Positions 30,576 through 40,590 of a stretch of DNA of 64,000 nt are shown in pieces; position 1 is the first letter of the stretch; each line of letters opens with the position of its first letter. The notes below the pieces were generated by a model. That model was not told where the DNA came from, did not search any database, and saw nothing but the letters and a program-made list of their open reading frames with translations. This DNA comes from CAWATZ01 sp963784995 (GTDB taxonomy: Bacteria > Planctomycetota > Planctomycetia > Gemmatales > Gemmataceae). The position numbers and the translations under genes were made by a program. Where the stretch lies: NCBI GenBank assembly GCA_963784995.1, contig CAWATZ010000004.1, positions 975,331 to 1,039,330 of the forward strand, given 5' to 3'.

Positions 30576-31985
30576 ATGCGCATGAGCAGCACCACGAACG
30601 ACAGCCCATCGCGTCGAGACGTCATCAAGACCACCGCCGGACTGGCCACGGCCTCCGTCCTGGCCGGGGTCGCAGTCCCACTGGTCCACGCCGCGGGCAG
30701 TGAAACCATCCGGGTGGCCCTGATCGGCTGCGGCGGCCGGGGCACCGGAGCGGCCGGCAACGCCCTGTCCACCAAGAGCGGCCCCATCAAGCTGGTGGCC
30801 ATGGCCGACGTCTTCCCGGACAAACTGGGCGGCAGCCTCAAGAACCTGAGCCGAGACCACAAGGGCAAGGTGGACGTGCCGACCGACCAGCAGTTCATCG
30901 GCTTCGACGGCTATCGCAAGGCGATGGACTGTCTCAAGCCGGGCGACGTGGTGATCCTGGCCACGCCTCCCGCCTTCCGCTGGGTGCATTTCACCCAGGC
31001 CATCGCCAAGGGCCTGAACACCTTCATGGAGAAGCCGGTCACGGTGGACGGCCCCACGACCAGGAAGATGCTGGCCCTGGGCGAGGAGGCGGCCAAGAAG
31101 AACCTCAAGGTCGGCGTCGGTTTGATGTGCCGGCACTGTGTCGCCCGCGGCGAACTGTACAAGCGCATCCAGGACGGTCAGATCGGCGACCTGCTGCTGC
31201 TGCGGGCCTACCGCATGAAGGGCAAGGAAGCGACCTGCTTCTCCGGTCTGAAGGAGTCTCACAAGGAGTATCAAAGGTCAGGCCCCATCAGCGACCTGGC
31301 CTTCCAGATCCGGCGTTTCCACTCGTTCCTGTGGCTCAGCGGCGGCAGCTACAGCGACTTCCTGATCCACAACATCGACGAGTGCTGCTGGATGAAGAAC
31401 GACTGGCCGATCAAGGCGGTGGGCCTGGGCGGCCGGCATTATCGCAACAATTACGGCACCGACATCGATCAGAACTTCGATAGCTACACGGTCGAGTACA
31501 CCTTCAAGGACGGGGCCAAGCTGTACCTGGAAGGCCGGACGATGCCGAACTGCAAGCAGGCCTTTGCCAGCTACGCGCACGGCAGCAAGGGGAGTGCCGA
31601 GATTTCGACCAACTCGCACACGCCGGCCCGCTGCAAGCTCTACAAGGGGCAGAACTTCACCAAGGATGCGGTGATCTGGCCTGGCCTCGATGAGGAGCCC
31701 AATCCGTACCAGATCGAATGGGATCGGCTGATCGAGGCGATCCGCAAGGACACGCCGCACAACGAGGTCGAGCGCGGCGCCATGGCCAGCCTGGTGACGT
31801 CGATGGGCCGGATGTCCTGCCACACCGGCAAGGAGATCAGCCGCGAGGACATCCTCAACGGCGAGCATGAGTTTGCCCCGACCATCGACAAGCTGGAGTC
31901 GATCGATGGACCTTCGCCGCTGCTGGCCAGCGCCGATGGCCGCTACCCGATTCCGGAGCCGGGCAGGAAGAAGAAGGAGTATTGA
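30576..31985 (+). CDS. Tat-exported Gfo/Idh/MocA-family oxidoreductase
   Basis: A 469-residue paralogue of the gene at 12154. A twin-arginine signal (SRRDVIKTTAGLATASVLAG) is followed by the Rossmann motif ALIGCGGRGTGAAG and the family motif MEKPVTVD. The region LSGGSYSDFLIHNIDECCWM corresponds to the catalytic His-containing helix. ATG 30576 follows gagaggg. The predicted role is NAD(P)-dependent sugar or cyclitol conversion in the cell envelope, substrate unknown. A terminator follows at 32020. Confidence 0.9.
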   Translation: MRMSSTTNDSPSRRDVIKTTAGLATASVLAGVAVPLVHAAGSETIRVALIGCGGRGTGAAGNALSTKSGPIKLVAMADVFPDKLGGSLKNLSRDHKGKVDVPTDQQFIGFDGYRKAMDCLKPGDVVILATPPAFRWVHFTQAIAKGLNTFMEKPVTVDGPTTRKMLALGEEAAKKNLKVGVGLMCRHCVARGELYKRIQDGQIGDLLLLRAYRMKGKEATCFSGLKESHKEYQRSGPISDLAFQIRRFHSFLWLSGGSYSDFLIHNIDECCWMKNDWPIKAVGLGGRHYRNNYGTDIDQNFDSYTVEYTFKDGAKLYLEGRTMPNCKQAFASYAHGSKGSAEISTNSHTPARCKLYKGQNFTKDAVIWPGLDEEPNPYQIEWDRLIEAIRKDTPHNEVERGAMASLVTSMGRMSCHTGKEISREDILNGEHEFAPTIDKLESIDGPSPLLASADGRYPIPEPGRKKKEY

Positions 31986-32019
31986 GAGACGCTCGTCCGA
32001 GCAAGGACAGAACCAGGGA

Positions 32020-32058
32020 ACCCACGCAGCCGCGCAGCGGGTGCGTGGGTCCTTTTCT
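32020..32058 (+). terminator. rho-independent terminator
   Basis: Stem acccacgca / tgcgtgggt, followed by ccttttcttt. It lies 34 nt after the oxidoreductase stop. Confidence 0.7.
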
Positions 32059-32131
32059 TTGCTGGCTTCAAAGGACTGAAATCCTGACCATCGTCTCCGA
32101 GGAAGGCGAGAGCTTTCCCGGCCGAAGGCGA

Positions 32132-32160
32132 TTGCTGGGATCGGGTGCAGTGGATACACT
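32132..32160 (+). promoter_or_regulatory. possible sigma70-type promoter
   Basis: TTGCTG, a 17-nt spacer and TACACT, 47 nt before the HEAT-protein start at 32207. Confidence 0.5.
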
Positions 32161-32206
32161 GGGAGAGAGCTTTGAGGAGTTTCCAGACGCACCGAGGGGC
32201 CCTCTC

Positions 32207-33191
32207 ATGTTCCTGCCGCACCTGCTCTCCCTGTCCGTGGTCCTGGCCGGGCAGACCACCCCGGCCAAGGAGCCGCAGCGCAAGCCGGTCGCCGTTGCTC
32301 CTGGCGAGCGGCCCGGCGTCAGCGTGCCGGTGCCGGCCCTGACGCTGGAGCAGGAGAACAAGCTCGATGCGATTATCGATCGCTTCATCCTCTACGACAC
32401 CGGCAGACTGCCCGTCGCCGAGGGGAAGAAAGCCCTGAGCGAATTCGAGGCCCTGGGACGCGAGGCAGTGCCGGCCCTGATCCGCGGTCTGAACAAGGCC
32501 GCCCAGATCGAACACAGTTGCCCCACTCTGGTCATTTCGCGCAAGCTGAACCGCTTCCTGGCTTCCAGCAACGATCCCGAACTGCTGGAGTTTGCCCGGG
32601 ACAACATCGGCGCCGGGGTCGGCCAGACGCGCCATGCCGGGGTACTTCAGGACATGCGCAGTCCAGTGCATGCTGCGCAAGAACGTCCTGCTCCGGGCCG
32701 GCATCGGCGTGGTCAAGCTGCCCGTGCAGATGACCGTGGCCGAACTGGTGCAGGCCGTCGAGAAAGAAAGCGGCGCCCGGAAGCGGATGATGCTGACCGA
32801 GCTGGGCAATCGCAAGGGGCCCCAGCCGCAGGCGGTCCTCACGGCGCACCTGAGCAATCCCGACAAGAACGTCCAGCTCCTGTCGCGGACTCTCCTGGAG
32901 AACAACCTCGTTCGGCAAGGGGCGACACTGGTCCGGCAAAAGCTGACCGATGAGAACGCCGAGGTCCGCAAAACGGCGGTGCGGGCCGCGGCCCGGACGC
33001 CGGGAATGGTCAGCGACCTGATCGAGCGGCTCGACGACAGGCAGTCCGACGTCTCGGAGGAGGCCCACAAGGCCCTGCTCAAGCTGAGCAAAGGCCAGGA
33101 TTTCGGACCTCAGCCGGGAGCGGATTCGATGGAACGACAGGAAGCCATTGCCCGCTGGAAAGCCTGGCTGGCCAAGCAGAAGAAACGTTGA
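32207..33191 (+). CDS. secreted HEAT-repeat protein, frameshifted
   Basis: From ATG 32207 (MFLPHLLSLSVVLAGQT, a signal peptide) the frame runs to DNIGAGVGQTRHAG. At about 32640-32650 it shifts by one, continuing as VQCMLRKNVLLRAG and ending at 33191. The C-terminal half has helical pairs of HEAT type (VRKTAVRAAARTPGMVSDLIERL, then SDVSEEAHKALLKLS). Total about 328 residues. HEAT repeats usually bind other proteins; no partner is evident. The break is likely a one-base error because both halves are well formed. Confidence 0.75.
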
Positions 33192-33206
33192 CAGGGAGGT
33201 TCTCTC

Positions 33207-34620
33207 ATGTCTCGAAGCATTGTTGCGGATCTTGCTCGCCGGCCTGGCGCTGGCGTTGCCTTCCGTGCCCGCTTTGCCGGAAGAGAAGCCCGTGCTGGAA
33301 GTGGGCCTTGGCGAGGCCGACATCACTCCGAAACTGGGCGACAAGCCGGTTTACCTGGCGGGCTTCGGACACAACCGGCTCGCCACGGGTGTCCACGATC
33401 CGCTCCTGGCCCGTGCCATCGTGCTGCGCCACGGCAAGCAGAAACTGGCCCTGGTTTCGATCGACGTGGTTGGCTTCTTCTTCGACGAGGTGAAGAAGGT
33501 CCGCGAGCAGTTGCCGGGCTTTGCTTCTGTCCTGGTCTCCAGCACCCACAACCACGAAGGGCCCGACACGATGGGCCTGTGGGGCAAGACACCGTTCCAG
33601 AGCGGCGTCGATCCGGATTACCAGGCCCGGGTGCGCAAGCAAATCGTCTCCGCGGTCAAGGAAGCGGAGAGCAAGTGCCGGCCGGTCCAGGCCCGGATTG
33701 GCACGGTCAAGGTCCCGGAGCTGCTGCACGACGCCCGCAAGCCGATCGTCAAGCACGACGACCTGGTGGTGCTGGAGTTTGCCGAAGCCGGCAAGGAGCA
33801 GCGCGCGGGTTTGCTGGTGCAGTGGAACTGCCATCCCGAGACGCTCTCCAGCAAGAACACCCAGATCAGCGCCGATTTCGTCGGGGCGACGGTCAAGGCC
33901 CTCAAGGAGAAATATCGCTGTCCGGTGATCTATCTGACCGGCACTGTCGGCGGGCTGATGACCTCGCTCCACGTCGAGGTTCGCGATCGGGACGGCAAGC
34001 CGCTCGAAGATGGCACCTTCGAGAAGACGGAACGCTATGGCCGGCTGGTAGCGGAGGCGGCGAGCAAGGCCATCCAGCAGGCCAAGCCCATCACGCTGAC
34101 TCCCCTTCAGGTGCGTACCCGGCAAATCTTCCTGCCGGTGGACAACAAGCTGTATCGGCTGGCCAAACAGCTGGGCGTGGTGGAACGCGACATTTACGTC
34201 TGGACCGGCAACCTCGACAAGGCCGAGCTGGCCGCGGAGTTGAAGCCTGAGCAGACGCTCTGCATTCGCACGGAAGTCGGCTGGCTGCGGCTGGGGGAAC
34301 TGGACGTGGCCGCGATTCCCGGGGAGATCTATCCGGAGCTGGTGCTGGACAAGGTGGTGGCCCCGCCCGAGGCCGGAGCCGATTTTCCTGACGCCCCGAT
34401 CGAGCCGGCCCTGTACAAGCAGCTGCGCGGGCCGCACCGGATGCTGATCGGCCTGGCCAACGACGAGATTGGGTACGTCCTACCGAAACGGCAGTGGGAC
34501 GAGAAACCGCCCTTCTGCTACGGGCTGAAGAAGGCCCCTTACGGCGAGATCAACAGCCTGGGGCCCAACACGGCACCGCTGTTGTGCAAGGCGTTTCAGG
34601 AGCTTGTCCGGGGGAAGTGA
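33207..34620 (+). CDS. neutral/alkaline ceramidase-family hydrolase, N-terminus uncertain
   Basis: About 470 residues. The family signatures are clear: VGLGEADITPKLGDKPVYLAG at the start of the mature protein, LVSIDVVGFFFDEV, STHNHEGPDTMGLWG (zinc-binding histidines), and QWNCHPETLSSKNTQISADF. Neutral ceramidase-like enzymes cleave amide bonds of lipids; several planctomycete members have no tested substrate. The signal peptide (LLRILLAGLALALPSVPALP) is in frame with the body but has no ATG; the nearby ATG at 33207 is one frame off. So either translation starts at a TTG near 33219 or one base is extra between 33207 and 33220. Confidence 0.82.
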
Positions 34621-34629
34621 CGCCATAAA

Positions 34630-34774
34630 GCCAACCCCTCCCCCCAACCCCCTCCCCGAAGCGGGGAGGGGGAGCAAGAGGGTTGCGGCTGTGTGTGCCG
34701 TGGCGCAATGCAATCGATCGGCGCTCTTGCTCCCCCTCTCCGCTTCGGGGAGGGGGTTGGGGGGAGGGGTTGGC
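34630..34774. repeat. palindrome between convergent genes, 51-nt arms
   Basis: Arms gccaacccctccccccaacc and onward (34630-34680) and 34724-34774 pair with only small mismatches. It begins 9 nt after one stop codon and ends 10 nt before the nuoN stop. Confidence 0.94.
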
Positions 34775-34784
34775 TTCGCGGCCC

Positions 34785-36686
34785 TCACTTGGCCGCCAAC
34801 CCGTGTTCCGGCTCGCCCATCCCGGCCCGGAGGTTCGCCTCACTCCGGGTCGGCATGGCCGACTGAATGGCGGAGACAAACGGCCGGGGATAAATCCCGC
34901 CCCAGAGCGTGAACAGGGCACAGAGCAGGATGCAAGCCAGCGTCGGGGCCTTGCGCGTGGGGACCTCGATCGGCCTCAGTTCTTCTCCCAGGAACATCAC
35001 TCCCACGATCCGCAGGTAGTAAAAGCCGCTGATCGCCGCGTTCACCGCGCCAACGATGGCCAGCCAGGTGAACAGCTGCGCTTTCTGCACCGATTCGGGG
35101 GCGAGGGTTTGCCGGGTGCCGACGGGACTCCCAGGGCGCCCAGGAACAGCAGCATCTTGCCGATAAACCCGGCCGTGGCCGGCATCCCCACCAGGCTGAG
35201 AAGGAACAGCACCATCAGCAGCGCCACGCCCGGATGACTCCGACCGGCTCCGGACAGGTCGTTCGCCGTTTCGATGGGTCGTTCCCTGGTGCTCAGATAG
35301 CTCAGCACCGCAAAGGCGCCGATCGTCATGGCTCCATAGGCGATCAGGTAGAAGACCACCGCCTCAACACCGCCCACCACCTCGGGTTTCTCGGCGGAGC
35401 TGCTGTTGGTCAGCAGCGGCGCCACGGCCAGGCCGATCAGCATGTAGCCAGCGTGAGCGACACTGGAGTAGCCGAGCATGCGCTTGACGTTGTCCTGCAA
35501 GAAGGCGAGGACGTTGCCCAGCGTCATGGTGACGGCGGCCATGATCCAGAGCGTCATGGTGACGGCGGGCAGGTCGCTGACCCGGCCGTTCGGGTCGATC
35601 GTGACGTAGCCCAGCACCCGGACCAGGGCAATGAACCCGGCCACCTTGGGCAGGAACGCCAGCAGGGCCGCCCCAGGGATGGAAGTCCCCTGGTACACGT
35701 CCGGCGCGTAGAAGTGGAACGGCACGGCCGCGATCCGGAAGCCCAGCCCGGCAATCACCAGCACCAGGGCCACCAGCGACAACGCCTGGCCTCCGGGATA
35801 GGGCGCCTCCCGCAGCGCCTCGACGATGGTCGGAATGTTGGTGTTGCCCGTCAGTCCGTAGAGGTAGCTGAAGCCGAACAGCAGCAGCGCGGACGAGAAG
35901 ATGCTCAGCAGGAAATACTTCATCGCCGCTTCCTGAGCGAGCCGGTCGCTCTTCGGCAAATACAGCAGCACGTAGGTCGGAATGCTGATCAGTTCCAGGG
36001 CCAGGTAGAGTGTCACCAGGTCGTTGGCCACCGCCGTCAGGCAGGTCCCGGCCAAGGCCAGCAGCACACAGGCGTGGAACTCGCCGGCCTGCCCATCAGA
36101 GACCTCGGGCCAGCCGATCAGCACCAGGATAAAACCGCCGATCAGGGTGATGAACTTGATCACCAGGCCCAGCTGGCTGTGGTACAGCGGCGCAGGAGTA
36201 GGCGATGGCGCGCAGCTGGCCTTCCTCGGCCTCGATCGTCTCCTTGAGCTTGACCTGCTCGGGCTTCTCCTTGTCGGCGGGAGCGGCCTCGCTCAGCCGT
36301 TTCTTCTGCTCGCGGACCTGGGCATTGCGGCCCTCGACGGTCTTCAGGGCCCCGGAAGCAGCGAGGTCCAGGGTCAGCAGCAGCATGAGGCAGCCGAAGA
36401 ACCCCGTGCCGAGCCACAGCGGTTTCCCTTCCCGGAGAGTCATCCCAAAGAGCAGGACGGCAAGGAGCAGGGCCAGGACTCCCCACCCGGTCATGGGGAC
36501 GATGGCGCTGAAATACAGGGCCAGCAGCGCCGCGCCGACACCGATCAGGGCGGTCACCGCCGCCGTCCGGTGGCTGATGTTCCAGGTCGCCGCCAGGAAC
36601 AGAACGCAGGCCGTCACCGCCAGGATGATCTCCGGGAGGATCAGCTGGGCATAGCCGGTCAGGGCAGACACGATCTGGGAATCCAC
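34785..36686 (-). CDS. nuoN: NADH-quinone oxidoreductase subunit N, two frameshifts
   Basis: An antiporter-like membrane subunit of complex I. Three pieces in different frames join into one protein: the start (ATG 36686, AQLILPEIILAVTACVLFLA), the core (VIKFITLIGGFILVLIGWP, VTLYLALELISIPTYVLLYL, VAHAGYMLIGLAVAPL, LSLVGMPATAGFIGKMLLF) and the end (QLFTWLAIVGAVNAAISGFYYLRIVGVMFLG). Breaks lie near 36190 and 35110. A charged insert of about 60 residues (VEGRNAQVREQKKRLSEAAP) lies in the N-terminal third. It is the last gene of the nuo run, just beyond the palindrome that sits where nuoM would be expected. Confidence 0.9.
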
Positions 36687-36708
36687 GATTGCAGGCTCCT
36701 CCTTCTTC

Positions 36709-36848
36709 TCCCCTCTCCCCGCTGGGGAGAGGGGTTGGGGGTGAGGGGTTCTCTTCTGATTTATCGTTTCGCGCTGACCCGGGTGAGCGCGAAACGATAA
36801 ATCCCAAACCCCTCACCCCCAACCCCTCTCCCCAGCGGGGAGAGGGGA
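36709..36848. repeat. composite nested palindrome between nuoL and nuoN
   Basis: Outer arms tcccctctccccgctgggga and onward (36709-36750) pair with 36807-36848; inside them lies a complete gatttatcgtttcgcgc palindrome at 36758-36803. Two unrelated families are thus nested. A solo outer arm lies at 55670-55710. Confidence 0.94.
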
Positions 36849-36861
36849 GGAAAATTGGCGC

Positions 36862-38877
36862 TCACGGCAACGACCGCAACAGCGCGATGATGAACACGGT
36901 CAGCCCCAGCACCATCGCCAGCGCGTAGAACTGCACCAGGCCATTCTGGACGTAGCGGAACAGCCCGCCGAACAACCGGGGCAGACCGCCTATCAGGTCC
37001 ACCAGCCGATCGATGAACTTGAAGTCGAACGTTTTCGACAGGTCAGCCAGGATCGTCAGCGGCGTTACGATGAAGATGCCGTACAGCTCATCGAAGTGGA
37101 CCTTGTTCAGCGACAGTTCATACAGGAACCTGGCGCTGGCGGTCAGTGCATAGCTCAGTTCCGGTCGCTTGACGTACATCAGCCAGGCCAGCCCGACGCC
37201 GCCCAGAGCGAACACGCTGCCGACTGCCATCAAGGCCCAGTTCATGCCCTCGTGGCCTGCTTCCGGCCAGGCGGCCATCTTGCTCTCCGTCATCTTCTCC
37301 AGAAATCCTGGGAACAGGTGAGTCGGGCCCAACGCCAGGCCGACGAACAGGGCAAAGACCGAGAGCACCAGGAGCGGCACCGTCATCACCCGGGGCGATT
37401 CGTGGGCGTGGTGCCCTGCCTCGTGCGGGATCTTCTCCTTGCCCCAGAAGGTCAGGAAGTAGGCACGGAAGGTGTAGAACCCCGTCAGACCCGCCGTGAA
37501 CACGCCAACCGCGAGCAGGACGAGGTAGACCGTGCCGTACTTGCTGCTCTCCGAGCTGGCGGACCAGGCGGCCCCCAGGATCTCGTCCTTGCTCCAGAAC
37601 CCCGAAAAGATCGGTACGCCGGCCAGGGCCAGCGCTCCGCAGAGGAAGCCGATGTGCGTCAGCGGCATCAGCTTGCGCAGCCCGCTGAAGCGGCGCATGT
37701 CGATGATGCCGCCCATGGCGTGCATCACGCTGCCGGCACTGAGGAACAGCAGCGCCTTGAAGAAGGCATGAGTAAACAGGTGGAAGATGGCGGCCGTGAC
37801 CGCGATGGCAACAAGACCGGTTTTCCCTTCGGCGCTCTTCACGGCACAACCCAGGGCCAGGAACATGTAGCCCAGCTGGCTCAGGGTCGAGTAGGCCAGC
37901 ACCCGCTTGAGGTCGGTCTGGGTCAGGCCAATGAACGCGGCCAGCAGGGCAGTGAACGCGCCGATGCAGGCCACGACGAGCTGGGCCTCCGGAACCAGCA
38001 CGAACAGCGGCGTGCAGCGGGCCACCAGGTAGACGCCGGCCGTGACCATCGTGGCGGCATGGATCAGGGCGCTGACCGGAGTGGGGCCTTCCATCGCGTC
38101 AGGCAGCCAGACGTGGAAGGGGAACTGCGCCGACTTGCCGGCACAGCCGCAGAACACCAGCAGACAGCAGGCGAAGAGCAGCGACCAATCGTAGCGGCCG
38201 TCCTGGGTGTACTGCGCCACCATCGAAAAGATGGCCTTGTACGAGAAGGTATCGACGGGCTCGTTCGGTTTGGCCGGGACGTAATACTGGCCGAAGAAGT
38301 ACCACAAGAGCAGGATGCCGAGCATCAGGCCGGCGTCGCCGATGCGCGTGACCAGGAACGCCTTGCGGGCTGCCGCGGCCGCCGAGGGCTTGTAATACCA
38401 GAAGCCGATCAGAAGGTAACTGCACAGGCCTACGCCTTCCCAGCCGGCGTACAGCACCAGGAAATTGTCGGCCAGCACCAGCAGGCACATCGAGGCGATG
38501 AACAGGGCCACCTCGGCAAAGAAACGCGGATAGCCCTCATCATCGTGCATGTAGCCGACGGAGAAAATGGCGATGAAGGTGCTGATGAAGGTAACCATCG
38601 TCACCATGATCGCCGTCAGCTGGTCGGCCACCAGACCGATGCGAACGTCGCCGGTGTGGCCGACCTGGAACCAGGTGTAGTAGAAGCTGACCGGATCGCC
38701 TTCCTTGGGAAGGTGCAGGAGCAACAGGAAGGAGCAGACAAACGCCCCGGCCGCGCCCAGGATACAGGGCCAGTGGCTCTGGCGGCGCAGCAGTCCCGGC
38801 CCGAGAAAGGCGATCAGCACGCTGGCCAGCAGCGGCAGGGTCGGGATCAGCCAGAGGAAATGGCGCACGTCAGACAT
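36862..38877 (-). CDS. nuoL: NADH-quinone oxidoreductase subunit L
   Basis: A 671-residue proton-pumping membrane subunit of complex I. It has about 16 membrane helices, and conserved stretches WEGVGLCSYLLIGFW, HVWLPDAMEGPTPVSALIHA, ATMVTAGVYLVAR and LKRVLAYSTLSQLGYMFLAL. The C-terminal region with the long lateral helix and the last membrane helix is present, so it looks complete. Its ATG overlaps the nuoK stop by 8 bases. No frame break is seen in this gene. Confidence 0.97.
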   Translation of the reverse strand: MSDVRHFLWLIPTLPLLASVLIAFLGPGLLRRQSHWPCILGAAGAFVCSFLLLLHLPKEGDPVSFYYTWFQVGHTGDVRIGLVADQLTAIMVTMVTFISTFIAIFSVGYMHDDEGYPRFFAEVALFIASMCLLVLADNFLVLYAGWEGVGLCSYLLIGFWYYKPSAAAAARKAFLVTRIGDAGLMLGILLLWYFFGQYYVPAKPNEPVDTFSYKAIFSMVAQYTQDGRYDWSLLFACCLLVFCGCAGKSAQFPFHVWLPDAMEGPTPVSALIHAATMVTAGVYLVARCTPLFVLVPEAQLVVACIGAFTALLAAFIGLTQTDLKRVLAYSTLSQLGYMFLALGCAVKSAEGKTGLVAIAVTAAIFHLFTHAFFKALLFLSAGSVMHAMGGIIDMRRFSGLRKLMPLTHIGFLCGALALAGVPIFSGFWSKDEILGAAWSASSESSKYGTVYLVLLAVGVFTAGLTGFYTFRAYFLTFWGKEKIPHEAGHHAHESPRVMTVPLLVLSVFALFVGLALGPTHLFPGFLEKMTESKMAAWPEAGHEGMNWALMAVGSVFALGGVGLAWLMYVKRPELSYALTASARFLYELSLNKVHFDELYGIFIVTPLTILADLSKTFDFKFIDRLVDLIGGLPRLFGGLFRYVQNGLVQFYALAMVLGLTVFIIALLRSLP

Positions 38878-39298
38878 GGCTGGTCTCTTGCTTGTGTTTG
38901 GGTTCGATGCCGGCCGGCGGCAGGTGCGGCGGCGGCGCGGGCTGCGGCGGCGTGGGCAACGGCTCCTCGTCCTGCTCGACTTCCAGGTCCTCCTCGCCCA
39001 GTTCTTTCCAGACGCTGACGTCCAGCGTGCGCCGGTTGCGGTAGAGCATCAGGATCAGCGCCAGGGCGACGGCTGCCTCGCACGCCGCCACCGTCAGCAC
39101 GAACAGCACGAACGCCTGGCCGTGCAGGTTGCCGCGGTAGCGGGCAAAGGCGACCAGGTTGATCGCCACCCCTTGCAGCATCATCTCGGTACACAGGAAC
39201 AGGATGATCAGGTTGCGGCGCGTCAGGAAGCCGATCATCCCCAGGGCGAAGAGGATGGCGCCGACCACCAGGTAACTGTGCAGGGGAACCGCGCTCAT
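38870..39298 (-). CDS. nuoK: NADH-quinone oxidoreductase subunit K
   Basis: A 142-residue small membrane subunit starting at ATG 39298. The core of about 100 residues has three helices, with the conserved NLIILFLCTEMMLQGVAINLVAFARY containing the membrane glutamates needed for proton pumping. A proline-rich tail of about 40 residues (EQDEEPLPTPPQPAPPPHLP) goes beyond the usual length. It overlaps the stop of nuoJ by the four bases ATGA. Confidence 0.93.
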   Translation of the reverse strand: MSAVPLHSYLVVGAILFALGMIGFLTRRNLIILFLCTEMMLQGVAINLVAFARYRGNLHGQAFVLFVLTVAACEAAVALALILMLYRNRRTLDVSVWKELGEEDLEVEQDEEPLPTPPQPAPPPHLPPAGIEPKHKQETSHV

Positions 39299-40428
39299 GA
39301 GACTTTCTCCTGGTTGCGGGGGGGGCTTGGGGGGGGCTCCCCACCCAAAACTCCACCCCGCTGGGCGATGGCGATGGCTCCGACCACGGCCACCAGCAGC
39401 AAGAACCCACCCAGTTCCACCGGGAGGAGGTAATCGGTGAACAGCGAGCGGCCCAGGTACGCCGAGTTCTCGGCCGGCAGCTGCGGGACGCCGGTTTGCG
39501 GATCGCGGCGCAGCTCCTCGGGCGGCACGCTGGGCGGCGGTCCGCTGAAGTTCGACATCTTGGGCGGCGGCTCGCCGTGGACCAGTTGCGGCAGGCCCAC
39601 CTGGGCCCGGGCCTCCTTGCCGATGGTCAGCAATCGGGCCAGCAACTCCTTCATCTTCGTCTCGCTGCCGTCGGCCAGTTCCGGCCAGCTCGTCTGAATC
39701 CGGATTTCGATCTCGGCGGCCAGTTTCTCCTGCTTCAGGTTGCGGATCGCTTCCTTGAGTTCGCTGATGCGCGGCTTCTCCTCTCCTCCCAGGGCTGTCT
39801 CGATCTCCTTGGCAGTGGATTTCTCGGCGGCCGGCTGAATCCGGGCCAGGGCCTGATCCAGCTGCCGCAGCGGCGGAGGATTGTAGACGCCCCCCAGGAC
39901 GTAGAGCATCGCTCCCAGGAACAGGAACCCCGCGACGGCGGCAAACAACGGCTCGCGGGAGCGCACGTCGGCATCGGAGGAGCCGGCCTGCTGGGCCAGC
40001 ATCAGCACGAACAGGAAGGTGACCACGATGGCCCCGGCGTAAATGATGATGGTCGCGGCCATCAGGAACGGGGCGGCCAGCAGCAGGAACAGTCCGCAGG
40101 TAGCGAGGACCACCAGGGTGAACGACAGGGCCGCCCGGGCCGGGTTGTGCTGGGTGACCAGGATGGTGCCGGACACAATGGCAATGGCGGAGAACAGGTA
40201 GAACAGGGCCGTCTCGACCGTCGCGCCGCCGCCGTGAACCAGCAGCACGCCGGTCAGGACCAGGGTGAGCGTTCCCAGGCTGGCCCCGATCAGCCGGGGG
40301 TAAGGCCGGGGGCGGGGCAACAGGAAGTAGAGGCTGGCGCAGCCCAGCACGGCGACCAGGACCAGGGGCCAATGGGCCGCAACGAAGAGTGCGATGGCTT
40401 GCAGGACATTCACCAGCCAGCTGATCAT
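39295..40428 (-). CDS. nuoJ: NADH-quinone oxidoreductase subunit J with a large insertion
   Basis: A 377-residue membrane subunit, about twice the usual 170-200 residues. The NuoJ core is clear: ALFYLFSAIAIVSGTILVTQ, ALSFTLVVLATCGLFLLLA, and MAATIIIYAGAIVVTFLFVLML. After DADVRSREPLFAAVAGFLFLGAM a long soluble segment (about residues 200-340, rich in Glu, Lys and Pro, with coiled-coil character) precedes the last helix (YLLPVELGGFLLLVAVVGAIAIA). Two extra hydrophobic stretches also precede the core at the N-terminus. ATG 40428 is taken; it follows a palindromic element. Confidence 0.9.
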   Translation of the reverse strand: MISWLVNVLQAIALFVAAHWPLVLVAVLGCASLYFLLPRPRPYPRLIGASLGTLTLVLTGVLLVHGGGATVETALFYLFSAIAIVSGTILVTQHNPARAALSFTLVVLATCGLFLLLAAPFLMAATIIIYAGAIVVTFLFVLMLAQQAGSSDADVRSREPLFAAVAGFLFLGAMLYVLGGVYNPPPLRQLDQALARIQPAAEKSTAKEIETALGGEEKPRISELKEAIRNLKQEKLAAEIEIRIQTSWPELADGSETKMKELLARLLTIGKEARAQVGLPQLVHGEPPPKMSNFSGPPPSVPPEELRRDPQTGVPQLPAENSAYLGRSLFTDYLLPVELGGFLLLVAVVGAIAIAQRGGVLGGEPPPSPPRNQEKVS

Positions 40429-40451
40429 CTGCGGTACTCCGGGAGGACTCA

Positions 40452-40585
40452 CACGACCCCTGCCGGCTTGCCCGGCAGGTGAAGGAGGTCATTGGCTAGA
40501 GCAAGACAGAGAAAAACTCTTTTTCTTTCTTACCCCTCTAGCCGATGACCTCCTTCACCTGCCGGGCAAGCCGGCAGGGGTCGTG
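40452..40585. repeat. REP/MITE-like palindromic element, copy 4
   Basis: Arms cacgacccctgccggcttgc and onward, closing at 40585. It lies between nuoI and nuoJ inside the complex I gene run; the nuoI stop (40591) is 5 nt away. Confidence 0.95.
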
Positions 40586-40590
40586 ACAAT

